Notes: generated from the letters alone by a model not told the origin. A DNA stretch of 64,000 nucleotides from Phymorhynchus buccinoides (GCA_017654935.2 CM065698.1:2164301-2228300); one strand, 5' to 3'; positions 32,346 to 44,513 are shown, counted from the first letter of the stretch. Numbers and translations are program-made.

Positions 32346-32699
32346 AAAATTGTATAAAATAAATTTTATAATTTTGTTGTTTCATCCTCAATGCCTCAAA
32401 AGAGGGCAAAGGATTAAACGATACCTCAGAGCCAGAACTGTCTATCTCTAAAACAGCCATTTTGGAGAAAAGCCCACTTGAAGTTTTCTTGATCCCATAC
32501 AAAATCTCCTTTTAGTTGAATGCTGCCAATTTTTTAACATAAGATGTACAGACACGTAATCTTTGCTAACCTAAACTTGGAAATATGATGTTTATTTACA
32601 AATTGCCAAAATTTGTAATTTAAATTATTAAAAGGTTTTGTCATGAAAAAAGGCTAAGAAACTTGGATCAAGTTTTGAACCAAAATTAGTTATTGCCGC

Positions 32700-33130
32700 C
32701 TACACGGTTATGGCCTGTCTAACTATGTGCAAACCAAAATGAAGTTTCAGACCACAATTTCCTGTTCAGGGGATAGAAAGTTTTGGCCTACATCCTACAG
32801 TGCAAACTAGAGTGAAGTTTCAGACCACAACTATGTGTACAGAGATAGAAAGTTTTGGCCTACACTCTATTGTGCAAACTAGAGTGAAGTTTCAGACCAC
32901 AACTATGTGTACAGAGATAGAAAGTTTTGGCCTACACTCTATTATGCCAGCGAGAGTGAAGTTTCAGACCACAACTATGTGTGCAGTGATAGAAAGTTTT
33001 GGCCTACACTCTATTGTGCAAACTAGAGTGAAGTTTCAGACCACAACTATGTGTACAGGGATAGAAAGTTTTGGCCTACACTCTATTGTCCAAACGAGAG
33101 TGAAGTTTCAGACCAAGACTTTCTATCAAG
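32700..33130. repeat. 72-bp tandem repeat
   Basis: GAAAGTTTTGGCCTACA recurs every 72 bp (32851, 32923 and so on), about six units with the outer ones diverged. As 72 is a multiple of three, a + frame stays open (VKFQTTTMCTEIESFGLHSI), but there is no other sign of a gene. Confidence 0.92.
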
Positions 33131-33179
33131 GGGGGCAGCCAGTTGTGGATCTTAGTCAAACAAACTAGAGCGTGAAACA

Positions 33180-33470
33180 CTAGATCAACCAGCAGCGCGG
33201 CACCATTGTGAGGTCCAGTGTCCTTTACCTTTCAACTATGACCATTTTCAAAGTTGACCTAGATATCCTTAGTACCTAATTCTGCATGCAAAATTTGAAC
33301 ATCCTAGGTCCTTCCGTTCAAATGTTTTTGCGACAGCATTTTCGGCTCCAGCGACCTTGACCTTTGACCAATGACCTTCTTTTCGAACCTACCTAGATAT
33401 CCTAAGTATTCTCTGCATGCAAAATGTTAGCATACTAGTTTCTCCATTCAAATGTTATCGTGGTAGCATA
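33180..33470. repeat. repeat-like segment with GACCTTGACCTTTGACC
   Basis: Two similar blocks of about 130 bp (CTAGATATCC ... CTGCATGCAAAAT ... TTCAAATGTT) at 33260 and 33400. Similar in style to the TIR element at 28955, but the termini are not seen. Confidence 0.5.
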
Positions 33471-33525
33471 GGCACATAGCTATATAGACAGGATCAAACA
33501 GACTGCTTTGAAAACATTAACACAC

Positions 33526-33601
33526 GCACACACACACACGCGCGCACGCGCGCACACACACACACACACGCAAGCGCGCATACACACACACACACACACT
33601 G
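33526..33601. repeat. (CA/CG)n microsatellite
   Basis: Simple repeat. Confidence 0.95.
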
Positions 33602-35274
33602 GCACTCACATGCCGTACAACATTTTTTGTTAACATTTTCTAAAAGTTTATGTTTTCTATAATGTTGTTATTTGACATTAAAATAACAAGACTTAACATT
33701 CAAAATACAAAAGCGATTGTGCACACATCCACATGCACATGGGAGCGCGCGCACACACTCACACACACACACACACGCATACACACGTATGCACCCATAG
33801 AACAGATTTCTGTCAAGATAGCCTACACGGTTTCTGGGAATGAAATATAGTACACAATAACGACTCATTATCTCAAAACACCCCGTCACTTTCTCGTGAT
33901 TGTCTTCAAAATATAATTTAACATGTTAGATAGAAATGGAGCATTTCTGCATTCTTTAGAAATTAAATTTAAAGCCAAAGCTAACCAAAAACATACAACA
34001 CATCAAAACATGCAGCACAATGCCGAACATTGCAAAATCAATATTTAGTCTCAAAGTGCAAGCTTCACAACAAAATTCCTCTCACCTTGTTTTGACGGTC
34101 AGAAAATCCATTCACCTTTTAGGTTAATTAATTATGTAACAATCTTAGCAAGGACAACACTGTGTTTGAGCACAGGCATTGTAATCCAGCGTATATTTCA
34201 TCTCCTCAAAACATAATACAGTCATCAGTTAAAACAAGGTCCGAACTGTTTCACTGCACCACACACAGCAAGGGTTTGTTACACTTGTCATGTTGTTCAC
34301 CTCAGGTCATGCACGGTAATAACTACACATTTCAGGCTTTAAAAAAGCATCCTATTTCTTTTTATCGCCGCATTATTTACCATCTCACCGTAACAAATCA
34401 CTGTAGCACCACAGTGATCATCTCTAGACTAATACAAGAACACACTCTTTGATAAAACTCCATGACTTGACATATAAAACGCTTTAAACTCGATGTCACC
34501 AGTTTAAATAAATCAGTATTGTTATTCCTCACTCTGCACAGCAATGCTTTGTTGCACACATCATTTTGTCCATTTTGGGGTCATATACGATTGTAACCAA
34601 ACTTTTCAAAAATATGTGTCCACAATTGACTTAAAACAGTATTTGAATACAAAACGTTATAAAATGTCAAAACAACCCCCAAACCCCCAAACATGATTAT
34701 GTCTCAAGTTAAAAACCTAACATTCATTTCACGCTGCACTCAGCAGTAGTTTGTTCACTGCCAGTCATGTATGATACAAGTTATGCAGTTCAAATTTAAA
34801 AAAACATGATATAATTCTCCTCTCCACATCATTTGTTACCTCATTTTAAAAACGTCACAACACCACAGTGATCATCTCTAAACTAAGTATTTATTTCGCT
34901 TTTAAAAAACACACCACTATTTTGATCTTCACACTCCCTTTTTCACATTATCATACTATGCTTACAAAAGCTTAAAAATGTTGAACGCAACTCATGCACG
35001 TTAAGAATGTATACATCTTGTTTTTAGTTGTTTGCACACAAAGTACTTGTCGCTTTCCGTTCCAGTTTTCCAACAGGTATGAGCACATAATCGTGCTCTT
35101 AGAATGAGGGGGAGGGGGGGGGGGCGAAGACGCATGTGGTGGTGAGATGAGGTGGGTGCAAAGCACTTTCCATGTCCTTTCTTCCTTCAGGCCAGGATTG
35201 CACACCAGGTCCAGCACTGGTGTGTCCTCAGTCCCCTCCTTCAGTGTCTGTGTCCTCTGTGACATCAGGCTCTG
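33602..35274. repeat. stretch with diverged tandem segments, no gene recognised
   Basis: Segments starting near 34240, 34525 and 34720 share the order CACTGCAC(C)AC, (A)GTTTGTT, GGTCAT(G/A)CA. ACCACAGTGATCATCTCTA occurs at 34408 and 34861. Looks like an old 200-280-bp repeat; nothing coding seen. Confidence 0.4.
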
Positions 35275-35940
35275 CTAGGCAGTCACAGGCAGAAGGCTCG
35301 CTTGGAAGCTGCTCGTAGAAGCTGTGGAGGTGGGCAGGCACAACTCCCAGCTGGCAGAGCTCCATGAGGTCAGCTTTTTTCTCCGAGGACACGGGCAGAC
35401 GACTAGAGTAGCGGAATGAGAGATCTTGGGCTGCTGGCTGTTTCCCTCGCCGTCCAGTCGATCCCCTGTCCTCAGAGAGGTGAAGGGATCCCCCATCCTG
35501 TGCTTAAAGAAGATGGTGTCCCTTTCGCCCTTCATGTACCGGATCCGCTTGATCTTCATCCAGTGGACCCGACTCCCACCTACGTCTCCAGTGGGTCCCA
35601 CCTACGTCTGTCTGGGTTCTTCATTGTGTTGGAGGCCAAGGCTTTGAAATCCCTCATGTCAGTGTGCTTCACCGGAAACACTGTGTAGGGCGCTGCTGGT
35701 CTGGCTGTCTGAAACACTGTGTGCCACTGGTCTAGAGCGTCCCTTAGTTCCCTGTCAGTGTGAGTGGGGACATGCAGTGCTGCTGCCCTGAAGAAGCAGT
35801 TGCCATCTGCGGGACCTGTTCTCTGGTGATGCCATTGGCCTGCAGACGATGCTCAAGCCTCTTTACATGAAGAGATATGGCCAGTTGCTGTAGTGTGTGC
35901 TCCTGGTGGCTGGCTTGGAGAGCTGCCTCCAACTTGTCAT
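35275..35940 (-). pseudogene. OTU-like ORF remnant, probably transposon-derived
   Basis: On the minus strand after a possible acceptor (TTTTGCTTGCAG): DKLEAALQASHQEHTLQQLA, VKRLEHRLQANGITREQV, then after a one-base deletion DGNCFFRAAALHVPTHTDRE. D-G-N-C is the catalytic Asp/Cys motif of OTU proteases (family knowledge). Further on are VHWMKIKRIRYMKGE, DTIFFKHRMG and, after a frameshift in an A run, SEPSACDCLAEPDVTEDTD. A short duplication (GACGTAGGTGGGA) near 35590 also breaks the frame. At least three frame breaks, so inactive. OTU domains occur in several mobile-element ORFs; the host element is not identified. Confidence 0.5.
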
Positions 35941-35944
35941 CTGC

Positions 35945-37059
35945 AAGCAAAACAATCGGGATTTTTTAATGACAACATCACCGAACAATTTGTGTCTCAC
36001 AGATTCAACACAATTCCCCCTCCCCCATCAAAAAAACAAAAACAAACAAACAACAAAAAAAACACCAAGAAAAAATATGTGAATGTCATATCCCTTGCAA
36101 ACGGCCACCCCTCTCCTACACACAGATTTCGGACACAGTTAGGGAGTGGACGTTTGATTGACAAAAAAGGGGGAAATGGTACTTTGCCAGGCGTTTTTCG
36201 GCTATTTTTCTCTGCACAATTCTTGGTCAGAAGTATATGAAAGAGAAAGCGAACTAATATTAATAAAATATGGTCTTAAAACACACCATCGTATGAAAGT
36301 ACATTAATAAACAAACACAAAATGAAGGAACAAAGTGGATAGAAACACACACACAAACAAAAACACACCACACACATTCGCACGCACACACACCACACAC
36401 TCATGCATACACACTACATAGTGCATACTAAACACATAGCATATCGGAGAAGATCAGTTAGTCATGGACGGGGAGGGTGAGGGTAAAATGCTTGGTTGGG
36501 AGGTCTGGGGTGCAAATGCTGAGGATAACTTGAATGTACTAGATGCAATGAAGGCCTGTCTGGGGAGAATAAGATAAAACAGTAGCATAACATTATACTT
36601 CAACATTTTGTTCTCTTTTTTTTTAGAGTAATGGGTTCCATGACCCCTGTAAATCCCTGACCCGCCTTTGGTATGCCATCACTATGATCCGCCAGCATTG
36701 CGTTGTTGTTGCTGTGGTGCCGCTATTAGTATTCTTACCGTCATCAGTTGTTGCGATGGGTTCAGTGTTTCCTGATCTGGCATCGGCATGGATCTAGGAA
36801 ACTCGACTCGTCCACATCTGACCGGTCCAGTCACCGTCGTCATGGTTCCATTGTAAAAGGAGTCTGCAAACTGTCGGAGAAATCAGATATAATATTACAT
36901 CTTTATCAAGCAGTTTTTTTCACAGCAGGTTGAATATTATCTATGCATTTGAAATATGTTTCAGTTTCACATTGCACTAATTGCATACAATAGTCATAAA
37001 CCAATCTCAACTGATGTGATGTCTGACTGTGCGCAATCCGTCTCACTTTCTTTTTCTCA
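35945..37059. other. stretch without a recognised gene
   Basis: Minus-strand text near 36735-36870 (MTTVTGPVRCGRVEFPRSMP) could be an upstream exon of the OTU-like remnant, but I cannot support splice sites. A CA-rich tract lies at 36340-36420. Confidence 0.3.
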
Positions 37060-37377
37060 CCCACATACACGCGCTTGCACGCGTGTGCACGCACATATGC
37101 ACGCTCGTACACCTGCATACGCATATCTCGGTATGCACACTTATAAACACAAATGTGAATGCACATACACACACATATAAACACACACACATAGCATACA
37201 TAATGCACAAACTGATGCGTGATAGTGCATGGAAAGAGAGAGGGGGAGAGATGTGTACCCAGATATGTGTGCAAAATATTGCGCACACTCACATGCAAGC
37301 GCTTACACATACGCGCACACGCATATATTGACACAAACATACACACACTCTATCACACACATACACACTCACTCTCT

Positions 37378-37413
<36 letters not shown>

Positions 37414-37600
37414 ACTCTCTCTCTGTCTCTCTCTATATATATATGTATATATCTCTCTCTCTCACACACACTCACACACGCGCACACACGCACGCACACG
37501 CGCGCAAACACACACACGCACGCACACACGCGCGCGCACGCACACACACACACACACGCGCGCGCGCACGCACGCACACACACACACACACACATGCACA
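37060..37600. repeat. compound CA / TC / TA microsatellite
   Basis: Long imperfect ACAC, TCTC and TATA tracts. The large His-Thr and Leu-Ser ORFs in several frames are artefacts. Confidence 0.95.
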
Positions 37601-37751
37601 CGCACTTTTCTATTGGAGCTTATAACACTGGTCTGGGAGGTATTTATATTAGTGTACTATACCTGTAGTTTATTTACTCATTTCACTTGCGTACAATTAA
37701 TCTAAGCTTAAACATAAGAAAACTCCCTTCACTTTGTGAAAGAGTGCATGG

Positions 37752-37921
37752 TACAGTGGAACCTCCCTTCAAAAATAATCCAAAATGAGGTCTTATAAGG
37801 GAGGGGTCTTATAAAGGAGGTAATTTTAATACTTACAAAGAATGGCAATGTCTCAGAGAAGTAGGCCTTATATAGGAGGGAGTCTTATAATGGGATATCT
37901 TATAAGGGAGGTTCCACTGTA
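37752..37921. mobile_element. MITE-1, copy 7
   Basis: TACAGTGGAACCTCCCTTCA to GGGAGGTTCCACTGTA. Confidence 0.85.
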
Positions 37922-38908
37922 TAATATATGTTCTTTTAGAAAAGCACAACAAAAACCAAACAGCACTTTTCTGTTTAAGTTATGCTGGTTTGTTTTCACG
38001 TTTTGAGTTTTGTTTTGTTGTTGTTGGCCTTGTTGGTATTGGTGTGTGTGTGTCTGCTTGGTTTGACAAAACTGATGTGTATTTAATCAACATTGAAAAT
38101 CATAAGTTGAATTACAAGAAAAACTTCATTTAATTTTCATTTCATACCAGACACAACAGCAGTGGGTGTTCAATAAATAACAATATACTATTCGTTGACA
38201 CAAAAATAATAAAATAATAAAAAATAAATTATTGTATGTTAATAAGATGTTATTTGTTTACTCACCTCAAGCACTCTTTGTCAGGCAATTCACAGAACAA
38301 TGTAAAAACGGCAGTCTGTAGTTACTGTTGGAAAAATATAAAATCCAAGTGAGCTGCTGTCTGATTTTCTGAGAGAGAGTATGGGAAACAGTGCTTGTAG
38401 GCTGAAGCGATAGTAGGTTGTTTACACTGAATGCCCATCCCTGCTGCCACAGAGCCCAGGCCAGTTAAGTGCTGCTGAGAGCTAGTAAATTGTTTACTCC
38501 TCACCGGGCACTGATAAGGCGCCACACCCCACACCAGAATAGTGTAGGCTGCTAATGCATTGCTCTGACCTGCATCATGTCATCACTAAATGTGTTTAGG
38601 CATCAAACCATAAGCAGGCATGGCACGGGAACAGGGTTTATGCCTATATTTCTTATCCTATTTCCCTTTTATTTCCCAGACCTAAACTTTGTTTCCTGAC
38701 ATAGAAAGTTTTGGTCTGGGGAAAGTGGGGAAATCAGAATTGAGCCAAAACTAGTTGTGTTAATTATTTAATAAACCATAATTGGTTTTGAATAAAAAAT
38801 GTTGCCAGTGCAAGCCTTTTGTAATGAAATGTTCATTTATACCAAAAAAAAAATTTGGGCTATTTTGAAGTACATGGTTCTGGTTCTGATGTATCGTAAA
38901 GTTCTTGA
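37922..38908. other. stretch without a recognised gene
   Basis: AT-rich. A minus ORF at 38322-38534 has no recognisable feature. Confidence 0.5.
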
Positions 38909-38949
38909 TGTGTGTGTGTGTGTGTGCGTGTGTGTGTGTGTGTGTGTGT
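38909..38949. repeat. (GT)n microsatellite
   Basis: Simple repeat. Confidence 0.95.
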
Positions 38950-38951
38950 AT

Positions 38952-39195
38952 CAGGGCTCCCCATGTGTGACTGTGTTGGTAACATTTGTGTGTCGGAAAT
39001 GCCAGGCATGTAATGCTTCATACTGCCTGTGCATACAATACTTTATATTTTTTTGACAGTACCCACATGTCTTTATGCTTATTTTGTTTTGATTTTTCAC
39101 CCTCTATAAGTTCACCCTGGGGGTGAAGAGACCCTCTATAGCTGCTTCCTGGGGGTGAAAATACCCTCTATGGTCAAACAAAATGGGGAGCCCTG
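38952..39195. mobile_element. CAGGGCTCCCC foldback element
   Basis: CAGGGCTCCCCATGTGTG at the left and AAATGGGGAGCCCTG at the right are inverted ends; two internal GGGGGTGAA(A/G)A(G/T)ACCCTCTA blocks. Similar termini to 10246 and 54675 but a different interior. Confidence 0.7.
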
Positions 39196-39284
39196 GAAAG
39201 GAAAAAACTTTATGGAAGATGTTTTTTTGAAAAAAATGGCAGGAGAATGGGCCAAAAGTCAGAAAGATAATAGTTCCCAGCCCG

Positions 39285-39488
39285 GAACTAGGTTTTTATT
39301 TTGTTTGCTACTCCAGAGTTTTCCCTACATATTGAATCTGAACGCAAGTAAATCATAATAGTGTGACGTGTGTAGCCCTTTTTTTTTTAGAAAACTGATA
39401 GTGTAATGTGTTTACCCTTCTCTCTCTCTCTTTTCTGCTTCTTTTTCTATGGTCACCCCATAAAGAGTGTACAAGTACTTCTGTATAA
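39285..39488 (+). mobile_element. LINE-A 3' UTR fragment interrupted by SINE S3
   Basis: TTTTGTTTGCT, CTGCTTCTTTTTCTATGGTC and ACCCCATAAAGAGTGTACAA match 43165-43345, the 3' UTR of the next LINE. The expected last 20 bases (TTGGTCACCACCACAGAAG) are found only after the SINE, at 40110-40131. Confidence 0.75.
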
Positions 39489-40109
39489 AGAAGCCGCTGT
39501 AGCTCAGTTGTTAAGTCCGAGTCACTAGCTCGTAATCTGTCAGGTTTGCGAGTGTGCGGGTTCGAACCCAGCTCGGTTCACAGTGGTGTGTCCTTGGGAA
39601 AGGCACTTTACTCCAATTTTCCTCATTCCACCCAGGTGTAAATGGGTACCTGACATCAGTTGGGGGAAAAGTCCTTCGGATGAGACTTTCAAAAAAATTA
39701 GGTCCTGTGTGCGAACGCATGCACACGTTAAAGCCCATCCCACTATTTGGTATGAGTAGGTCGTGTGTGCCGGTGTAGCATTCTCAAGTCAAATTGGATT
39801 TGTTCTCAACATGCCTGCGCATGTGCAAAATCTGTCATAACGTACCATCACATTTTATCTTTTGTGTATTCAACACTAAATTGACCCTAAGCCTATCCCT
39901 AACCCTATACCTAACCCTCATCCTAAACCAATCCCTAATCCTAACCCCTAAACCTATATCCCTAACTCTACGCACATGCCAACTTTGAGAACACCACACC
40001 GGTGGGATGGATGACACGAATTCACGTAGCACGCATCCTGTGCGCTATTAATGGTCTGAATGAAGACCGGTGAGCGCGGGGCAGAATAAACATCCCCAAC
40101 TGGAAGAAG
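39489..40109 (+). mobile_element. tRNA-headed SINE, copy S3
   Basis: Head CCGCTGTAGCTCAGTTGTTA and GCGGGTTCGAACCCAGC, core TTGGGAAAGGCACTTTACTC, GTCCTTCGGATGAGAC, CGCATCCTGTGCGCTATTAA, tail CCCCAACTGGAAGAAGAAG. Twice the length of S2 because of an insertion at 39776-39998. Confidence 0.9.
39776..39998. mobile_element. insert with telomere-like centre inside SINE S3
   Basis: CCGGTG flanks both sides (39770 and 39999). Ends TAGCATTCTCAAGTC and AACTTTGAGAACACCACA are partly inverted. The centre is a degenerate CCTAACCCTAA-like array. The SINE sequence is continuous across it. Confidence 0.7.
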
Positions 40110-40131
40110 AAGAAGTTGGTCACCACCACAG

Positions 40132-43100
40132 AAGAAGCTTCCTTCTCAATGGATGAACCTTTCAAACCTCTACACTCATCTACCCCAACACGCCAAAGTC
40201 AACAGAACAAAAGCAAATTTAGGCCTCTCAGGTTCCTCAGTGTTAACTTTCAGTCTGCCACAGGCAAAGTACCAGAGATACAGAATCTCCTGTAAAGCAC
40301 GAATCCAGACATCGTGATTGGCACTGAACCCTGGCTCAACGCCTCCATCCAGAGTAGTGAGATCTTCCCACCTTCATACACCGTTTTCCGTAAGGACAGA
40401 GTTGGCAAGATAGGAGGAGTTATCATCGCAGTCCAGGAGGAGCTAGTGTGTGCGGAAGAGACTATCCCAACTGACCCTGGTTGTGAACTGCTATGGGTTA
40501 AAATTAAACTGAAGAGAAAGAGAGACCTGTTGGTGGGAGCATATTATAGGCCTGAAGTCAATGACAAGACTAGCCCGCCCCTGTTTCATCAATCTGCCTG
40601 CCAGGCTGTGAAGTCTAGGAACGCGGTTGTCATGGTTGGAGGTGACTTCAATTTCCCAGGCTGGATCTGGAAGGACCGCAGTCTAAGAAAGGGTACTCCA
40701 CAACCAGGACTACACCACCAATTCATAGACATGATCCAGGACCTAGGACTTGAACAGCTTGTGGAGCAGCCCACCAGAGGGGAAAACACTTGACTTGATG
40801 CTGACCAACTCCCCCAACTTGGTGCCAAGAACTGAATGCATCCCAGGTCTATCAGATCATAACATCGTCTACCTAGAACTGCAACTGATCCCCGCAAGAG
40901 AACGGCAAATTCAAAGACCAGTGCCGTGCTATAACAAGGCTGATTGGGACAAACTAAGATCATCCGTACAAGAACTGTCAGAAACCATGGTCTCCTCATT
41001 TGATCAGCAGTCCAGTGTCGAGGAGATCTGGACAAAAATGAAAGGTCTCCAGGAAGCTGTCAAAGAGCATGTTTCCCACCACATTCTTGGACAATGGCAA
41101 AGCGCTCACTGGATTGACTACAAAACAAACAAAATGATCAGCAGAAGAAACAGAATCCACAAAAAATGGAAAAAGACAGCGAACAACAACCTGTATGAAG
41201 AGTTCAAATCCCTAAAGCGCCAAATCCAGAAACGGACTACGCCGACGAAATTGGAGGTACATAGAAACCACCTTCACTGAGAACTCCAACGGACAGGCAA
41301 CGCCTACCAAGAAATTCTGGTCCTACATAAAGCAGAAAAAGAATGAAAGTGCCGGCGTCTCTCCCCTCAAGGAAAACGGAAGTCTGGTCACGGAGGCAAA
41401 AGAAAAAGCAGCTCCTCAACCGCCAATTCACATCGGTCTTCAGCACTGCAGAAGAACTCAGTGAAGAACAGTTCGCTGCCCGATGTCAAATGCCACCTTG
41501 TGATGCTAGCAAGCCCAGCCTGAGTGATATCGACATCTGCCTACAAGGTGTGGTGAAACTGCTTAGGGATTTGGACCCCAACAAAGCAGACGGACCAGAC
41601 GGCCTCAGTCCCAAGCTCCTTCAAGGCATGGCAGAGGAGATAGCACCTGCCCTCACCCTGCTGTACCAGGCTTCCCTGAACTCATCCACTGTGCCCACTG
41701 ACTGGAGGACTGCGTTCATCACCCCAGTCTTCAAAAAGGGTGAACGATATAGGGCAGACAACTATTGGCCAATATTATCACTGACCTGCATACCATGCAA
41801 GATCTTTGAACACATCATCGTGTCAGCAGTGATGAACTTTGCAGAGGAACAGCAGATCCTGTGCCCACAGCAACATGGATTCCGGAAAGCTCACTCATGT
41901 AAGTCACAACTACTCGGTTTTGTGGACGAGGCGGTAACGGCAATGGAGCAAGGCAAACAAGTCGACGTTCTCATGGACTTTTCAAAAGCCTTTGACAAAG
42001 TCAGTCATACCCTGCTTATCCACAGTACAGAATCGTTGGCAAAGTCAATGCATGGATCCAGTTTCATGAGCAACAGGCAGCAGTCATTTGAGTCAGTTGT
42101 TCTGGGAGGAACGAGGTCAGAATTTGCCCCTGTGGAATCCGGCGTCCCACAAGGTTCCGTCCTTGGGCCCAGCCTCTTCCTTCTCTACATCAACAACTTG
42201 CCCACCGACCTGGTGTCCATGGCACGCCTTTTTGCTGACGACACAGCCTGCCATAAAGATTCCAGCACAGAAGACCAGCACCTTGTCCAGCAATATCTCG
42301 ACACCCTTGCGCAATGGGAAGAACGCTGGAAAATGACGTTCCACCCGGAAAAGTGTACAACGCTGTACATGACAAGGCACAGAAAGACACTAGCTGGAGA
42401 CTACACCCTCCATGGACATGTGCTGAAGTGTCTCCAGTGCAAAGTATCTAGGAGTGACTGACCAACAAGTTGAAGTGGGACTTTCATGTTAGTAGCATCA
42501 CCAACAAAGCAAACAAGATCCTAGGCTTTGTCAGGAGGAACTTGAAGGTCTGCAGTCGTAAGGCCAAAGCAACAGCATACAAGGCTCTTGTCCGACCTGT
42601 TTTCGAATATGCCAGTCCTGTATGGGATCCAACCACAACAACCTGCATTGACTCCACCGAGAAAGTCCAGAGGCGTGCAGCAAGGTGGACCATGCAGGAC
42701 TACAACTAGTACAAGCAAACCTCCAGTGTCGACAGCATGCTGCAAGAACTTGCTTGGCCTTCGCTGCAGAAGAAAAAAAAGGTGCGACTCACCACCCTGT
42801 ACAAATACAAGAATGGGCTCCTGAAAATGGAAACAAAACATGAGCCAGGCTTCAGCACCACCTAAAGTGGACTAATGCCCCAGACCCTGGAGGAGAGCCA
42901 GCATCAGCAGGGCTCTCAGCCACATCTCAGCAATGAAACCCTGAACAAACACCCCCACCCCAGTCTCTTCATCCCGATCCCCAATTGTCTTTTTTACCCC
43001 AGTAGTTAGGGATTTGTTTGTTTGTCTTTGTTAGTCCTTTTGGTTGGGGCCTGGGCACTGCCCTATGGAGTGTCTAGGGTCTGCTAGTTCCCACCTTCCT

Positions 43101-43375
43101 GGGGGCGAACGTGAAAATTAGTACTTTGCCGGCAGCTCCCTGTAAATATCCCCATCCCAGTCCAGAAATAGGATTTTTTTAATTTTGTTTGCTGTATCTT
43201 ATATTTTTCTACTGAACCCAAGTAAATTCATGTAGACTATGCATGTGTGGTAGCTGATTTTTGTCTTTGCTTTTTCTTTTTTTCTTCTCTCTTCTGCTTC
43301 TTTGGTCACCCCCTAAAGTGCATTTTTACTTCTATAAAAAGAAGCTGGCCACCACCAAAGAAGAAGAAGAAGAAA
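40132..43375 (+). mobile_element. LINE-A (Jockey/CR1-like), nearly full length, inactive
   Basis: The frame opens at 40149 (MDEPFKPL). The APE endonuclease shows SVNFQSATGK, PDIVIGTEPWL, GDFNFPG and LSDHN. A linker follows, then the reverse transcriptase: [49 protein letters not shown] and the catalytic LFADDT near 42228. The C-terminus has LGFVRRNLKVC, VFEYASPVWDP and EKVQRRAARW, ending about 42863. The 3' UTR ends with CTGGCCACCACCAAAG and (GAA)n. Defects: TAA at 40293, frame breaks near 40790, 41235, 41400 and 42430, and a TAG near 42707. No separate ORF1 is visible in the short 5' region. Confidence 0.92.
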
Positions 43376-43964
43376 GACGATCTATCTGTTTCTACTAGAA
43401 ACTTTCTAGTATCTGGCTTTGTTTTTGTTTTGACTTGTTTTCCCGCGTCCAGTACATGATTACTACACCACTGTCACCAGTACATCATCACTACATGTCA
43501 GTAATTGCCGGTTACAGCAGGTGGAAATTATTGGAAGATGAACTAACAAATCCGTAGATCTAGTCTACTTCAAATACCCACCACATAAAAGCATGGACAC
43601 TACATTCCAAATGTAGCGTCCGTGCATAAAACACGAGCATGGATCAAACGTGCCTGCAGGCAACATATTAATTTTTATAATCAATGATAATGGCTAAAGC
43701 TAACAAGTAGAAGTGGCCAAATGAGAATGGAACTGAATGAGGGCATGAACACGAAAGTAAACTGTGGTGTCATAATGAATAAGTAGTCCTATTAAATATT
43801 TACCTCTGCGCATGCGCATTAGAAGTAGTCCTAGCGTAGCCAATCAGAATCGTTTGTTTGTCCGCCATTGTGAATTTTACGGATTATGGATTTATGGACT
43901 TGTACATCGATTTATCGGCAAATATGTAGATTTACACCCTCCTGCTCTATTTTTTTGTTCTTTC
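43376..43964. other. mostly unannotated stretch
   Basis: CAGTAATTGCCGGTTACAGC at 43499 is a fragment of the LINE-A 3' end seen at 9383. Nothing else recognised. Confidence 0.5.
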
Positions 43965-44032
43965 CGTGGTTAGGGATAGGGTTAGGGTTAGGGATAGGGT
44001 TAGGGTTAGGGATAGGGTTAGGGTTAGATGGG
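43965..44032. repeat. interstitial telomere-like repeat
   Basis: Alternating TTAGGG and TAGGGA units with an 18-bp higher period. TTAGGG is the usual telomere repeat of molluscs and vertebrates. Internal, not a chromosome end. Confidence 0.9.
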
Positions 44033-44185
44033 TACAGTTCTCATGCGAGAGGTAGATATTTAATGACAGGTACTTATTTATCATAACAGTGGTACGGATA
44101 TCCGTACTTGGTCCACTGGTGTATTACACTACATGTGCTACGGATATATGTCCGTACCTGGGGTACAATGAGTTAACTAAACAAC

Positions 44186-44186
44186 C

Positions 44187-44254
<68 letters not shown>
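44186..44254. repeat. (TC)n microsatellite
   Basis: Simple repeat. Confidence 0.97.
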
Positions 44255-44256
<2 letters not shown>

Positions 44257-44264
44257 GTGTTACA

Positions 44265-44430
44265 ATATAGGGATGTTTTTTGCATGCTTTATATTACTTT
44301 GTATGTGTTTATTTTCGTTTTTCATTTTCTACTTTTATATATGTATTTTGTCCAGAGGGCTGGATGTAAAAAAGCATGTTATTGCTTACTCTATTACCCT
44401 CTATAAATAAAATTCAATCAATCAATCAAT

Positions 44431-44434
<4 letters not shown>
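44265..44434 (+). mobile_element. LINE-F 3' end with (AATC)n tail
   Basis: CCAGAGGGCTGGATGTAAAA ... CTATAAATAAAATTC then (AATC)n. This layout is typical of CR1/RTE-type LINE tails. No ORF remains. Confidence 0.6.

Positions 44435-44510
<76 letters not shown>
44435..44510. repeat. (TC)n microsatellite
   Basis: Simple repeat directly after the LINE tail. Confidence 0.97.

Positions 44511-44513
<3 letters not shown>

Noticed and set aside
35416..35688. Plus-strand 90-codon ORF
   Set aside because: It is the antisense shadow of the OTU-like remnant, whose minus-strand reading has recognisable motifs.
43965..44032. A chromosome end
   Set aside because: The telomere-like tract is only about 70 bp, mixed with TAGGGA units, and has ordinary DNA on both sides.
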